This document shows, piece after piece, positions 51,851 through 60,460 of a stretch of DNA of 64,000 nucleotides. This DNA is from Murimonas intestini (GTDB lineage: Bacteria > Bacillota > Clostridia > Lachnospirales > Lachnospiraceae): positions 62,001 through 126,000 of the forward strand of contig NZ_JANKBI010000006.1 in the NCBI RefSeq assembly GCF_024622195.1, given 5' to 3'. Position 1 is the stretch's first letter. Each line of letters starts with the position of its first letter. The translations under genes were made by a program, and so were the position numbers. The notes under the pieces were generated by a model. It searched no databases and was not told where the DNA came from. It saw nothing but the letters and a program-made list of their open reading frames with translations.

Positions 51851-54655
51851 TTATTCTGCCTGTCTCAGCTTTGCATCTATCTCAGCCTGCTTCTCATAAG
51901 GCATCTGTGTGAACGGCCCATTTGCCAGATCCAAAAGTACAGGAGTTTCCTTCACAAACGGGATCCTTCCGTACACATCAAAGAAATCTTCCTGCAAGAT
52001 CTTCCTGGCGGCCTCATTCTCCATCAGATCCTCCACCGGGCTGTATATGCTGTATATCTTTCTGTAAGGCACTGTAGGTTCATAAGTGAACTCATATTCT
52101 CCCGGAGCAAGTTCGATCTCAACATTCTTACCTGCCTGGACCTTAGCCGCCTCACTGCAGCCTTCTGCCGCTTTTACTTCAACGCTGCCTGCATCTGCAT
52201 CAGGCAGTACAAGCTTAGCCTGTGTATCAAATGGAACAGTCACACAGAACTTTAATTTCTTGTCTTTCAGCTCCCAGCTTACCTTGTATGTCCCGGATGC
52301 CGTATCAAGCGTACACTTGGCCCATCCGATCACATAGTTTGGCTTAGGCGCAATGACCGCCCTCCGAAATCCAGGCTCTCCCTCTGCCGGACAGATACCG
52401 ATCATATCCCTGTACATCCATTCTACGATGGAACCATATGCATAGTGGTTCAGGGAATTCATCTCCGTTCCGCTGATCTTTCCATTGGGAAGAACAGAAT
52501 TCCAGCGCTCCCACACTGTAGTTGCCCCCATGATGACTTCATAGAGCCAGCCCGGGAAACCTTTCTCCATGAGCAGGTGGTATGCCAGGTCATTCATTCC
52601 ATTGTCTGAAAGGGCACGGCACAGATACGGCGTCCCCACAAATCCTGTGCAGAGATGGTAATTGTTTTCTTTCAGCTTATTGAGCAGTCCCTTGCATGTC
52701 CTCTCATACGCCCCTTCAGGAGTCAGGCCCATGAACAGGGACATGACATATGCCGTCATCGTATCCACGGAGAGACGCCCTGTCTTTGTAAAGTATTCCT
52801 CCTGGAAAGCTGCCTTGATCTCTTCGGCCAGAGTCTGGTACTTCACGGCATCTTCCTCATTTCCGAGTACCTTCGCAGCCTTTGCGACTATATCAGTTGA
52901 GTAATAATAGTATGCAGATGATACAAGGAACGGATCCGTAGCTCCATACACTCCGCCCTCGACCCTGCCGTCTAAAGCCAGCCAGTCAGCATAGTGGAAG
53001 CCGCTCTGCCACAGCCTCTTTGAGCCGTACTTGTCATCCTGTTCCTTCATGTAGTCCACCCATGCCTTCATGCTGGCATACTGGCGCCTCAGTATCCCCT
53101 TCTTGCCATAGTGCAGGTATACATTCCACGGGATCACAGTTGCCGCTTCTCCCCAGGCAGTGGAGCCGTCCCCCTCAAAATTTACCAGCGGGACCACATC
53201 CGGCACGCTGCCGTTTAATTTCAGCTGCTCGCTGTACACGTCACGGCCGTACTTTGTATAGAAGGCGTATGTGTCCATGTTGTAGCAGGCTGTCCCTGAG
53301 AAGATCTGGGCATCTCCTGTCCAGCCCATCCTCTCATCCCTCTGGGGGCAGTCTGTAGGAACATCCAGGAAATTTCCCTTCTGCCCCCATTTTGCATTGA
53401 GGAACAGCCTGTTCACGAGAGGATCTCCTGTCTCGATATTACCCAGCTCTGTCATCTCTGAATGGATCACAAGGCCTGTGAAATCATCCTTATTTACTTC
53501 TCCTGTCCATCCGCTTATCTTCACATAGCGGAAACCGTAGAATGTAAAATGCGGCCTGACCTCCTCAGGCTCTCCGCTTGATATATAACTAAATTCTGCC
53601 TCTGCTTTTCTCAGATTGTCATTATAGAAGTTCCCATCCTGAAGGATCTCTCCAAACTGGAACAGCAGCTTTGTGCCCTTTGGCTGGTTATTAGTAAATG
53701 TTATCCAGCCTACCATATTCTGCCCCATATCCAGCACTGTTTCTCCTGCAGGCGTATGTATCAGCTCCACTGGTTTCAGCCGGTTATTTACTACGATGCG
53801 CGGGCTGAGCCTTGGCGTAAGCGGACCTACAAGAGGGCTGATCTCTTCAGTCTCAAATACTTCGCTCACATCCATCATTGCATTGTAATGCTCACCCGGA
53901 TAGATGCCGCTGCTTTCCACTTTATTTCTTCTTGCTTTCCACTGGGTGTCTGTGCCCACTGTCATAGTGGTGCCGTCCTCAAACCAGATCACCAGATCTC
54001 CTATGCAGGCAAGCCTGTCTCCATAGTTCTCCTCTTTTTTGGAAAGACCGAATTTTCCTTTGTACCAGCCGTCACCCAGCATAAATTCTATGCGGTTTGT
54101 ACCTTCTTTCACATCCAGCTCAAATGTCTGGTACTGCATCCACGCATCATAAGAGTGAAGCCCCGGCAGCAGATATTCTTCTCCCTGCTTCTCTCCATTT
54201 AAGTATAATTCATAGATTCCCAGGCCCACACCGTACATACGCGCCTTTTTCACAGGTTTATCTACGGTAAAATCCCTGTACACAGAGGCCTGGATCTGTT
54301 TATCCGCCTTCGGCGATATCCATTTTCCCACCCAGCTGTCATCTTTTGCTGTCTCAAACCAGGCTGTTTCACTTTCCCCTTCTTCCCCGTTATCTCCCCA
54401 AACCTGTACCTTCCAGAAATATCTCGTGGATGGCATCAGCTCAATGGGAAGCTCAAAATCCAGGCGGTCGATATCTTCACGGACGCCGCTGTCATAAACA
54501 ACCTCCGAGAAATCTTCAGCTGCCGAGACAAGTATCCTTGCACTCTTCTGTGTCTTTGCCTCCGTCCCGCTCACTACATAAGAAAGGCTGGGCGATGTTA
54601 AGTCAAACCCCAGCGGAGAGGTGAGACGGTTTACCATAAGCTTTGAAATCTTCAT
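51851..54655 (-). CDS. Alpha-L-rhamnosidase, GH78
   Basis: 934 residues. Bacterial rhamnosidase N-domains (SPLGFDLTSPSLSYVVSG, then a carbohydrate-binding region with GDGWYKGKFGLS), catalytic (alpha/alpha)6 domain with NFLDVPTDCPQRDERMGWTG (residues about 430-449; acid Glu and RDER motif) and MGATTVWERWNS near 716 (base Glu). A C-terminal beta-sandwich (about 790-870) and an unusual 65-residue tail follow. Removes non-reducing rhamnose from rhamnogalacturonan or glycosides. No signal peptide, so it acts on imported oligosaccharides. Confidence 0.93.
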   Translation of the reverse strand: MKISKLMVNRLTSPLGFDLTSPSLSYVVSGTEAKTQKSARILVSAAEDFSEVVYDSGVREDIDRLDFELPIELMPSTRYFWKVQVWGDNGEEGESETAWFETAKDDSWVGKWISPKADKQIQASVYRDFTVDKPVKKARMYGVGLGIYELYLNGEKQGEEYLLPGLHSYDAWMQYQTFELDVKEGTNRIEFMLGDGWYKGKFGLSKKEENYGDRLACIGDLVIWFEDGTTMTVGTDTQWKARRNKVESSGIYPGEHYNAMMDVSEVFETEEISPLVGPLTPRLSPRIVVNNRLKPVELIHTPAGETVLDMGQNMVGWITFTNNQPKGTKLLFQFGEILQDGNFYNDNLRKAEAEFSYISSGEPEEVRPHFTFYGFRYVKISGWTGEVNKDDFTGLVIHSEMTELGNIETGDPLVNRLFLNAKWGQKGNFLDVPTDCPQRDERMGWTGDAQIFSGTACYNMDTYAFYTKYGRDVYSEQLKLNGSVPDVVPLVNFEGDGSTAWGEAATVIPWNVYLHYGKKGILRRQYASMKAWVDYMKEQDDKYGSKRLWQSGFHYADWLALDGRVEGGVYGATDPFLVSSAYYYYSTDIVAKAAKVLGNEEDAVKYQTLAEEIKAAFQEEYFTKTGRLSVDTMTAYVMSLFMGLTPEGAYERTCKGLLNKLKENNYHLCTGFVGTPYLCRALSDNGMNDLAYHLLMEKGFPGWLYEVIMGATTVWERWNSVLPNGKISGTEMNSLNHYAYGSIVEWMYRDMIGICPAEGEPGFRRAVIAPKPNYVIGWAKCTLDTASGTYKVSWELKDKKLKFCVTVPFDTQAKLVLPDADAGSVEVKAAEGCSEAAKVQAGKNVEIELAPGEYEFTYEPTVPYRKIYSIYSPVEDLMENEAARKILQEDFFDVYGRIPFVKETPVLLDLANGPFTQMPYEKQAEIDAKLRQAE

Positions 54656-54736
54656 TCTGCAATTCTCCTCCTGATATAAATTCTATATTCCCGCGGGCAT
54701 TGACCCGGTCGTACATGTATTTTAACCTACTAATGC

Positions 54737-54780
54737 AAAAAAGTACATGGAAAAAACTATTTTTTGGCATGTACTTTTTT
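54737..54780. repeat. 13-bp inverted repeat between divergent genes
   Basis: AAAAAAGTACATG (54737-54749) and CATGTACTTTTTT (54768-54780), perfect, 18-base loop, T-run on both strands. It looks like a bidirectional terminator but lies upstream of both neighbours. GTACATG also occurs near 54713. Confidence 0.6.
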
Positions 54781-54843
54781 TCCTTCAAGTTCCATTGATA
54801 GCATAAAATGATTATGTTAATGTAGGGCAATGGAGGAGATTAA

Positions 54844-55047
54844 ATGGACAAAATAAAAGAAAAAAACAATATTAATATAAACGCTGACACAAAAACTGAC
54901 TGTCCCTGTAAAAGGACATCCTGTGAAAGGCATGGCAACTGCCATGCCTGCAGGGCCCACCACCGTTCTATGAAGAAACTGGTGCTCACTGCCTGCGAAC
55001 GCCTGGAAGCGAAAAAGCAGAAACAGAAGCGTCCGCCAATTCTGTAA
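54844..55047 (+). CDS. Small cysteine-rich protein
   Basis: 67 residues. TDCPCKRTSCERHGNCHACRAHH (about 19-41) holds six Cys and several His in a zinc-knuckle-like spacing; the rest is lysine-rich. GGAGGAG gives a firm start, and TTGATA-17-TAATGT upstream is a possible promoter. Similar small CPCK...CxxHGxCxxC proteins occur in clostridia. A metal-binding role is inferred; function unknown. Confidence 0.75.
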   Translation: MDKIKEKNNININADTKTDCPCKRTSCERHGNCHACRAHHRSMKKLVLTACERLEAKKQKQKRPPIL

Positions 55048-55126
55048 AATTCTTTAAAACTTAAAACCGTCTCATTGCATGGCTTATGATTGTGTATTAT
55101 TATAAAGGCAGAGGAGGTGTACTGAT

Positions 55127-55615
55127 ATGGCAAATGAGGATAAAAAGGATTTTAACGCCATGCTGCACAGGGATACAGGGATGCCTAAGATCCAGATCGT
55201 AACTGACCAGAAGACCATCAATAAATACGGCGGTGAAAAAATGTACTTTGCCCCGCCCATCACCTATGATGAAATCATGAAGACTGTTCCCGAGGGAAAG
55301 GTCATCACCATCGGGGATATACGTGACTATCTGGCAAAAAAGAATAACGCGGATTTCACAGATCCTATCACGGCCGGGATCTTTGTCTCAATAGCAGCCT
55401 GGGCCAGTTACCAGAGAAAGGATCATGAGACTCCCTACTGGCGGACCTTAAAGGCAAACGGGGAACTGAACCCCAAATATCCGGGCGGCGTCGAAGCCCA
55501 GAAGGAAAAACTGGAGGCCGAAGGACATGTTATACTGAAAAAAGGCAGGACAAACATCAAATACTATGTTAAAGACTATAAGAATATACGTTACTGCCCA
55601 CTCTGTGACCAGTAA
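55127..55615 (+). CDS. MGMT-family alkyltransferase-like protein lacking the catalytic Cys
   Basis: 162 residues. ITYDEIMKTVPEGKVITIGDIRDYL (about 43-68) and the helix-turn-helix of O6-alkylguanine transferases. Where the enzyme family has PCHR this protein has TPYWRTLKANGEL (about 102-114), followed by GGVEAQKEKLEAEGH. Without the Cys it cannot accept alkyl groups and should be an alkyltransferase-like DNA-lesion-binding protein or a relative. YCPLCDQ at the end may bind metal. GGAGG is upstream. Confidence 0.8.
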   Translation: MANEDKKDFNAMLHRDTGMPKIQIVTDQKTINKYGGEKMYFAPPITYDEIMKTVPEGKVITIGDIRDYLAKKNNADFTDPITAGIFVSIAAWASYQRKDHETPYWRTLKANGELNPKYPGGVEAQKEKLEAEGHVILKKGRTNIKYYVKDYKNIRYCPLCDQ

Positions 55616-55634
55616 CACGCTTCGCGATGCACAG

Positions 55635-55731
55635 AAACGGCAAAAGCGCCGTTTCGCGCTGCAGCCCTCGGGATTTTCGTGCAAAATTCGCACGAAAACA
55701 CCTCGCGGGACGGTGACGTGTGAAAAGTAAC
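55635..55731. repeat. Composite dispersed hairpin repeat, copy 2
   Basis: Three modules. AAACGGC (55635-55641)/GCCGTTT (55648-55654). Then 55661-55710, matching 36761-36813 on the other strand, with an internal TTTTCGTGC/GCACGAAAA stem. Then GGTGACGTGTGAAAAGTAAC (55712-55731), matching 19432-19451 at 17 of 20. It ends just before the leader-peptide promoter. Confidence 0.68.
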
Positions 55732-55769
55732 GAATATACTCTATTGTCTTTAGTTTTTTTATTTTTTGA

Positions 55770-55798
55770 TTGACAAATCTTTTCTGTTAATCTATAAT
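55770..55798 (+). promoter_or_regulatory. Consensus promoter of the leader peptide/aldolase unit
   Basis: TTGACA (55770-55775), exactly 17 bp, TATAAT (55793-55798). Both hexamers are perfect. Expected transcript start near 55805. Confidence 0.88.
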
Positions 55799-55828
55799 GC
55801 AGATAACTATTTTACAGGAGTGTTCATT

Positions 55829-55969
55829 ATGACAGCAAATAACAGCTTAAATAAAAATATGTGTGCAACTACATCTGCATATTCCTTTTTTAGCTACTGG
55901 TACTTTTATTTTGTACCAGCTATTTGTGATGCACTGGAACATTTGAGAATAGTCAATAAAACTCAGTAA
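55829..55969 (+). CDS. Aromatic-rich leader peptide (attenuator ORF)
   Basis: 46 codons, ATG at 55829 with CAGGAG seven bases upstream. The centre AYSFFSYWYFYF has nine Tyr/Phe/Trp among twelve residues. The aromatic codons lie in and next to a small stem CTGGTAC/GTACCAG that would pause transcription. The ORF sits between a consensus promoter and a terminator that precedes the aldolase gene, matching the layout of ribosome-mediated attenuation by aromatic aminoacyl-tRNA. No antiterminator pairing was convincingly found. It could instead encode a small membrane peptide, as the core is also hydrophobic. Confidence 0.62.
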   Translation: MTANNSLNKNMCATTSAYSFFSYWYFYFVPAICDALEHLRIVNKTQ

Positions 55970-55993
55970 AAGTAGACTGAATATGGTTTGACT

Positions 55994-56028
55994 GACCGAT
56001 GTTTGCATGTGCAGACATCGGTCTTTTT
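55994..56028 (+). terminator. Terminator/attenuator before the aldolase gene
   Basis: GACCGATGT (55994-56002), 12-base loop, ACATCGGTC (56015-56023), TTTTT (56024-56028). Only 23 bases separate the T-run from the next start codon, leaving no room for a promoter. Confidence 0.85.
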
Positions 56029-56051
56029 AGTTGAACCGAAAGGAGATTATT

Positions 56052-57017
56052 ATGGAGCAGAAGGAAATGAAGATTTTAGATTGTACACTCAGGGATGGAG
56101 GTCTCGTAAACCGCTTTTATTTCACTGATGAATTTGTGCGCAGCTTATATGAGACAAATATCCGGGCCGGAATCGACTATATGGAATTTGGCTACAAAGC
56201 TTCTGAGAAGCTGTTTAACCCCGGGGAATTCGGCAAGTGGAAATTCTGCCGCGAGGATGATATCAGAAGTATTGTGGGCAGCAATCCTTCCTCTATGAAA
56301 ATCTCAGTCATGGCAGATGTGGGGAGGACAGATTATAAACAAGATATCATTGATAAAAAGGACAGCGTCATAGACATGGTGCGCATTGCCACCTACAGCG
56401 ATACAATCGGTGAGGCCGTCAGGATGACGGAATACTGTTCAGAAAAAGGCTACGAAACAACAGTAAATATCATGGCTGTTTCAAATAATACAGACAGGGA
56501 ATTACTGGATATCCTCAAGATCCTCTCAGCCAGCCCGGCCGATGCCGTATATCTGGTAGACAGCTATGGTTCCTTCTACCCGGAGCAGATACGCAGGCTT
56601 GCTGATATGTATCTGGACGCTGGAAAGGATGCAGGCACCAGGGTGGGCATACATGCCCATAATAACCAGCAGCTTGCATTTGCCAATACAATAGAGTCAA
56701 TGGCACGCGGCGTATCTCTGCTGGATGTGACTGTAAACGGTATGGGGCGCGGGGCCGGAAACTGTTCAACAGAACAGCTGCTGGGATATCTGAAGAGTAC
56801 AGGCGCTGATAACTTGAGAAAATATGATGAACTTCCCATTATTGACTTTATTGAACAGCAGATGCTGCCTCTGAAGCGTTCCGGCGTTGTCTGGGGCTAT
56901 GATATCCCTTATCTGCTCACAGGCCAGGAAAAGAAACACCCTTCGGTGGCGATCGAGTTCATAGATGCCAAGCGCACTGAATACTCCGGCCTTTTCAGGG
57001 AGCTGATGGGAGCTTAG
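56052..57017 (+). CDS. DRE-TIM aldolase (4-hydroxy-2-oxovalerate aldolase/HMG-CoA lyase-like)
   Basis: 321 residues, TIM-barrel metal aldolase. DCTLRDGG at residues 10-17 carries the metal Asp; GIDYMEFGYKAS, YLVDSYGS near 167 and VGIHAHNNQQLAFAN near 200 carry the metal His pair; DVTVNGMGRGAGN completes the barrel. Members cleave or form C-C bonds via pyruvate enolate or acyl-CoA. The substrate is unknown; association with an aromatic-codon leader suggests a role linked to aromatic amino acids. Start 56052 follows AAAGGAG. Expression depends on readthrough of the terminator just upstream. Confidence 0.85.
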   Translation: MEQKEMKILDCTLRDGGLVNRFYFTDEFVRSLYETNIRAGIDYMEFGYKASEKLFNPGEFGKWKFCREDDIRSIVGSNPSSMKISVMADVGRTDYKQDIIDKKDSVIDMVRIATYSDTIGEAVRMTEYCSEKGYETTVNIMAVSNNTDRELLDILKILSASPADAVYLVDSYGSFYPEQIRRLADMYLDAGKDAGTRVGIHAHNNQQLAFANTIESMARGVSLLDVTVNGMGRGAGNCSTEQLLGYLKSTGADNLRKYDELPIIDFIEQQMLPLKRSGVVWGYDIPYLLTGQEKKHPSVAIEFIDAKRTEYSGLFRELMGA

Positions 57018-57044
57018 AGCAAAAAATATTTGAACACTTTTTTT

Positions 57045-57118
57045 TCACAAATTTACCTCAATTTTATCACAAAATCTCAACAATTCTATCACAGATCTCT
57101 TTTATACTGTGAGCATAG
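57045..57118 (+). promoter_or_regulatory. Activator-type promoter of htrA with 22-bp-spaced TCACA repeats
   Basis: TCACA at 57045, 57067 and 57089, each 22 bp apart, with TCA half-sites between them. TATACT (57113-57118) is the -10; the position 17 bp upstream (CACAGA) does not match a -35. Direct repeats abutting a poor -35 suggest activation by an OmpR-type response regulator. Confidence 0.6.
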
Positions 57119-57173
57119 AAACAAAGGAAACAACAAACAAAGCCCATGTATAAAAAATAAGGAGATGTTAATT

Positions 57174-58634
57174 ATGTTAGAATATAATGAGAACAATTTT
57201 GAAAACACAGAGCACATGTACCATTACAACATGACAGAAGGAAATACAGAGCCGTCCCAGGGACCAGGAAGGAATAAAAAGCACAGATCTTCCGGAAAGG
57301 CAGCACGGATTGCTAAAAAGATAGGAGCCATCACCCTGAGCGCCGTCCTCTTTGGTGGAGTTTCCTTCGGAACATTTTACGGATTCAGCTATGCAGCTGG
57401 AAATCCTGCCGGAAGCAGTCCGGCAGTTGAAAATACAGCATCAACAGAAAAGAGCAGTCTGCTGAAGAATACTTCAGCCGCCGGAAACGAAAACACCGCA
57501 GCTGTAAAAGGAGGCCTGGATGTCTCTGATATCGCTGAAGAAGTGATGCCTTCTATTGTTTCCATCACAAATAAATCCGTGCAGGAAGTCCAGAACTATT
57601 TCAGTATGTTCGGTTATGGCGGACAGAGCCAGCCACAGCTTCAGGAAACTGAGAGCCGAGGATCCGGTATCATCGTGGGCAAGAATGATTCTGAACTGCT
57701 CATAGTAACTAACTACCATGTTATTCAAAATGCCACTACAATCTCAGCAGGCTTCATCGATAATCAGGTTTATGAAGCAGTTGTAAAAGGCACAGACCCT
57801 GATAATGACCTGGCAGTGATCGCTATACCGCTTGATTCCATCTCGGCTGATACGATGTCAAAAATTGCAGTAGCTGCCATCGGTGATTCTGATTCACTGA
57901 GGGTAGGGGAGCAGGTTGTAGCTATCGGTAATGCATTAGGATACGGCCAGTCTGTCACCACAGGCATTGTCAGTGCAACAAACCGTTCCTTGACAGCCAG
58001 CTCATCAGACGGAACTGTCAATACTTCCGCAGATGCCGCTGACATACCGACTTACATCCAGACTGATGCTGCCATCAATCCCGGCAACAGCGGCGGCGCC
58101 CTTGTAAATATGAAGGGTGAGGTTATCGGCATCAATTCAGCGAAACTGGCCAGCACGGAAATCGAGGGAATGGGCTACGCCATCCCAATGGCAAGAGTCT
58201 CTGATACCATTGAAAACCTCATGAATGAGACAACACGCTCAAAGGTCGCTGATAATGAACAGTCCAGCATAGGGATCAAAGGAGCTTCCGTAACTGAAGC
58301 CATCAATCAGATGTATGGCATTCCCGAGGGCGTCTACGTGTCAGAAGTGACAAGCGGTGGTGCGGCAGAAGCAGCCGGTATCATCAAAGGCGATGTTATC
58401 ATTAAATTTGACGGCAAAAAAATAACCGATATCGATCAGCTTAAAGATCTGCTCCAGTACTATGCTGCCGGTGAAACAGTGGAAGTTACTCTTAAGTCGG
58501 CACAGAACGGAACTTACAATGAAAGAACAGTTTCTCTCACCTTAGGCCATGCAGCTGAAACTTCTGAGTCAGACAACAGACAGCAGACAGAACCAGCCTT
58601 CCCGGATGATATGACACCGACCTACCAGAGATAG
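57174..58634 (+). CDS. htrA: HtrA/DegP-like serine protease
   Basis: 486 residues. Cytoplasmic head of about 40 residues, one membrane helix (IGAITLSAVLFGGVSFGTFY, near 45-64), then a trypsin-like domain: His in TNYHVIQ near 181, Asp in DPDNDLAVIAI near 210, Ser in NPGNSGGAL near 306. One PDZ domain (about 365-460: GVYVSEVTSGGAAEAAGIIKGDVI, with GxxxxGD-type ligand loop). It degrades misfolded surface proteins. The start at 57174 follows AAGGAG. The upstream direct repeats suggest stress induction. Confidence 0.93.
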   Translation: MLEYNENNFENTEHMYHYNMTEGNTEPSQGPGRNKKHRSSGKAARIAKKIGAITLSAVLFGGVSFGTFYGFSYAAGNPAGSSPAVENTASTEKSSLLKNTSAAGNENTAAVKGGLDVSDIAEEVMPSIVSITNKSVQEVQNYFSMFGYGGQSQPQLQETESRGSGIIVGKNDSELLIVTNYHVIQNATTISAGFIDNQVYEAVVKGTDPDNDLAVIAIPLDSISADTMSKIAVAAIGDSDSLRVGEQVVAIGNALGYGQSVTTGIVSATNRSLTASSSDGTVNTSADAADIPTYIQTDAAINPGNSGGALVNMKGEVIGINSAKLASTEIEGMGYAIPMARVSDTIENLMNETTRSKVADNEQSSIGIKGASVTEAINQMYGIPEGVYVSEVTSGGAAEAAGIIKGDVIIKFDGKKITDIDQLKDLLQYYAAGETVEVTLKSAQNGTYNERTVSLTLGHAAETSESDNRQQTEPAFPDDMTPTYQR

Positions 58635-58655
58635 CTTGAACAAAAGTGTACAGCT

Positions 58656-58695
58656 AAAAAGGTATACCGCATCCCCCTTTGCGGTATACCTTTTT
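58656..58695. terminator. Bidirectional terminator, htrA / ptsI
   Basis: GGTATACCGC (58661-58670) and GCGGTATACC (58681-58690), flanked by AAAAA and TTTTT. Perfect 10-bp stem with A/T extension; serves both convergent genes. Confidence 0.9.
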
Positions 58696-58696
58696 A

Positions 58697-60310
58697 TTAT
58701 CTGCTCTCGCATATGGCTTTTTTTATCTCAAGTATCATCCCGGACGCTGCTGACATTTCATCAATTCCCATTCCGATGAGTTTTTCTGTCATTTTCACAT
58801 CGGCTGCCAGCTCACCGCAGATACCCACCCATATACCGGCCTTGTGGGCTGCATCACATGTCATCTTCAGCAGCCGCATTACAGCGGGATGATATGGGTC
58901 ATAAAATCTCTCAAGCTTTGCATTCTGCCTGTCCAGGGCAAGCGTATACTGTGTAAGGTCATTTGTCCCAATGCTGAAAAAATCGGATTCTGCAGCCAGA
59001 TCATCAGCGGTCAGCGCCGCTGCCGGAGTCTCTACCATAATGCCAAGCTCCATATTCCTGAAAGGGATATCCTCTTTTTCCAGCTCTTTTCTGACTTCTC
59101 CCATGATCTCCCTGACTCTCTTCACTTCCCATACAGAAATTATCATAGGGACCATCACTGCAATATTTCCATATGCGGAGGCCCTGTAGAGGGCCCGCAG
59201 CTGTGTCCTGAATATATCCTCCCTTGTCAGGCTGATACGCACAGCCCTGCAGCCCAGGGCAGGATTCTCCTCCCGGTCCATCTCCAGATAATCAGCCTGC
59301 TTATCGGCCCCTATATCCATTGTCCTGATTATGACCTTTTTTCCGTCCATTCTTCTGGCGGCTTCTCTGTATGCCAGGAACTGTTCCTCCTCGGACGGGC
59401 AGGTTCTGCCCTCCAGATACAGGAACTCACTCCTGAAAAGACCGATCCCCTCCGCTCCGTTCTGTATGGCTGCATCTATATCTGACAGGCTTCCTATATT
59501 TGCCATGACTCTGATCTTTTTCCCCGACCTTGTAACGGCTGGCAGGCTTTTGTACTCTGAGAGCTCTCTTCTCCTGTCTTCAGCAGCCTGCTTAAGCCTT
59601 TTGGCTTTCTCAAGTGTTTCCTCATCCGGGTCCAGCACAATGCTGCCCCTGCTTCCGTCCACCACGGCCATCCTGCCGCCGGCTCCCGCGGGAACTCCCG
59701 CATCAACTACTGCCGGGATGCCCATTGTCCTTGCCAGGATCGCTGTGTGGGAATTTGAAGAGCCTCTCCTTGTCACAAACGCCAGGACATTCTTTCTCTC
59801 CAGCTGTATTGTCTGGCTGGGGGAGAGATCATCCGCTATTATTATAGAAGGAACCTCCGGAATATTCTGCTCCTCACCTCCGCAGCCAAGTACTTTTATA
59901 AGGCGTCCGGCCACATCCCTGACATCTGCAGCCCTCTCTCTCATGTACTCATCATCCATTCTGGAAAATACAGTTGAAAACTTATCACATGCCAGGGCTG
60001 CTGCATATTCTGCGTTAACTGCCTCACGGCGGACCGTATCCAGGATCTCCCGGGTAAACGCTTCATCCATGAGCAGCATTCTGTGCGCGTCAAAAATACC
60101 TGCCTCATGCTCGCCTGCTGATTTTAAAGCTTTATCCCTTATTTTTTCTATCTGGGCAGCGGCAATGCTCTGAGCCTCCCAAAATCTTTTTTCCTCTGCA
60201 TCTATATCATCCACATGCTTCTTAACTGCTGCCTGCCCCTCATCCGCTAACTCGGCTGCCGGCCCCACAGCAATTCCCGGTGATGCTCCCTGTCCTGTAA
60301 AACGTTCCAT
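58697..60310 (-). CDS. ptsI: PTS enzyme I, phosphoenolpyruvate-protein phosphotransferase
   Basis: 537 residues. N-terminal HPr-binding and phospho-His domain (GQGASPGIAVGPA; active His in GSSNSHTAILARTMGIPAVV near 189), C-terminal PEP-binding barrel (KIRVMANIGSLSDIDAAIQNGAEGIGLFRSEFLY, LGCRAVRISL, GIMVETPAA, FFSIGTNDLTQYTLA, GICGELA). It transfers phosphate from PEP to HPr. About 30 residues shorter than the typical 570. No ptsH adjoins. GGAGG precedes the ATG, and tandem TATAAT elements lie upstream. Confidence 0.95.
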   Translation of the reverse strand: MERFTGQGASPGIAVGPAAELADEGQAAVKKHVDDIDAEEKRFWEAQSIAAAQIEKIRDKALKSAGEHEAGIFDAHRMLLMDEAFTREILDTVRREAVNAEYAAALACDKFSTVFSRMDDEYMRERAADVRDVAGRLIKVLGCGGEEQNIPEVPSIIIADDLSPSQTIQLERKNVLAFVTRRGSSNSHTAILARTMGIPAVVDAGVPAGAGGRMAVVDGSRGSIVLDPDEETLEKAKRLKQAAEDRRRELSEYKSLPAVTRSGKKIRVMANIGSLSDIDAAIQNGAEGIGLFRSEFLYLEGRTCPSEEEQFLAYREAARRMDGKKVIIRTMDIGADKQADYLEMDREENPALGCRAVRISLTREDIFRTQLRALYRASAYGNIAVMVPMIISVWEVKRVREIMGEVRKELEKEDIPFRNMELGIMVETPAAALTADDLAAESDFFSIGTNDLTQYTLALDRQNAKLERFYDPYHPAVMRLLKMTCDAAHKAGIWVGICGELAADVKMTEKLIGMGIDEMSAASGMILEIKKAICESR

Positions 60311-60383
60311 GACCGCCTCCCGTCACATCCCATAGCGCCCCGCCTGCACCAGAGCATGGGGCTTATTTACTGCATCTGTTTTT

Positions 60384-60430
60384 ATTATACCTGTTTTTCT
60401 TATTATACCCGCTTTTTTTATCAGGCACAA
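60384..60430 (-). promoter_or_regulatory. Tandem -10 promoters of ptsI
   Basis: Two TATAAT elements (60407-60402 and 60389-60384) lie in near-identical contexts, GGTATAATAA. The upstream one has TTGTGC (60430-60425) at 17 bp. Downstream in the leader, GCCCC (60336)/GGGGC (60362) can form a stem. Confidence 0.55.
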
Positions 60431-60460
60431 CTGCTGTTTAGCCAGGAACAGCCCAGCTTA

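Noticed and set aside
59331..60173. 280-codon plus-strand frame antisense to ptsI
   Set aside because: Ser/Ala-rich shadow of a conserved gene; no ribosome site, no homology.
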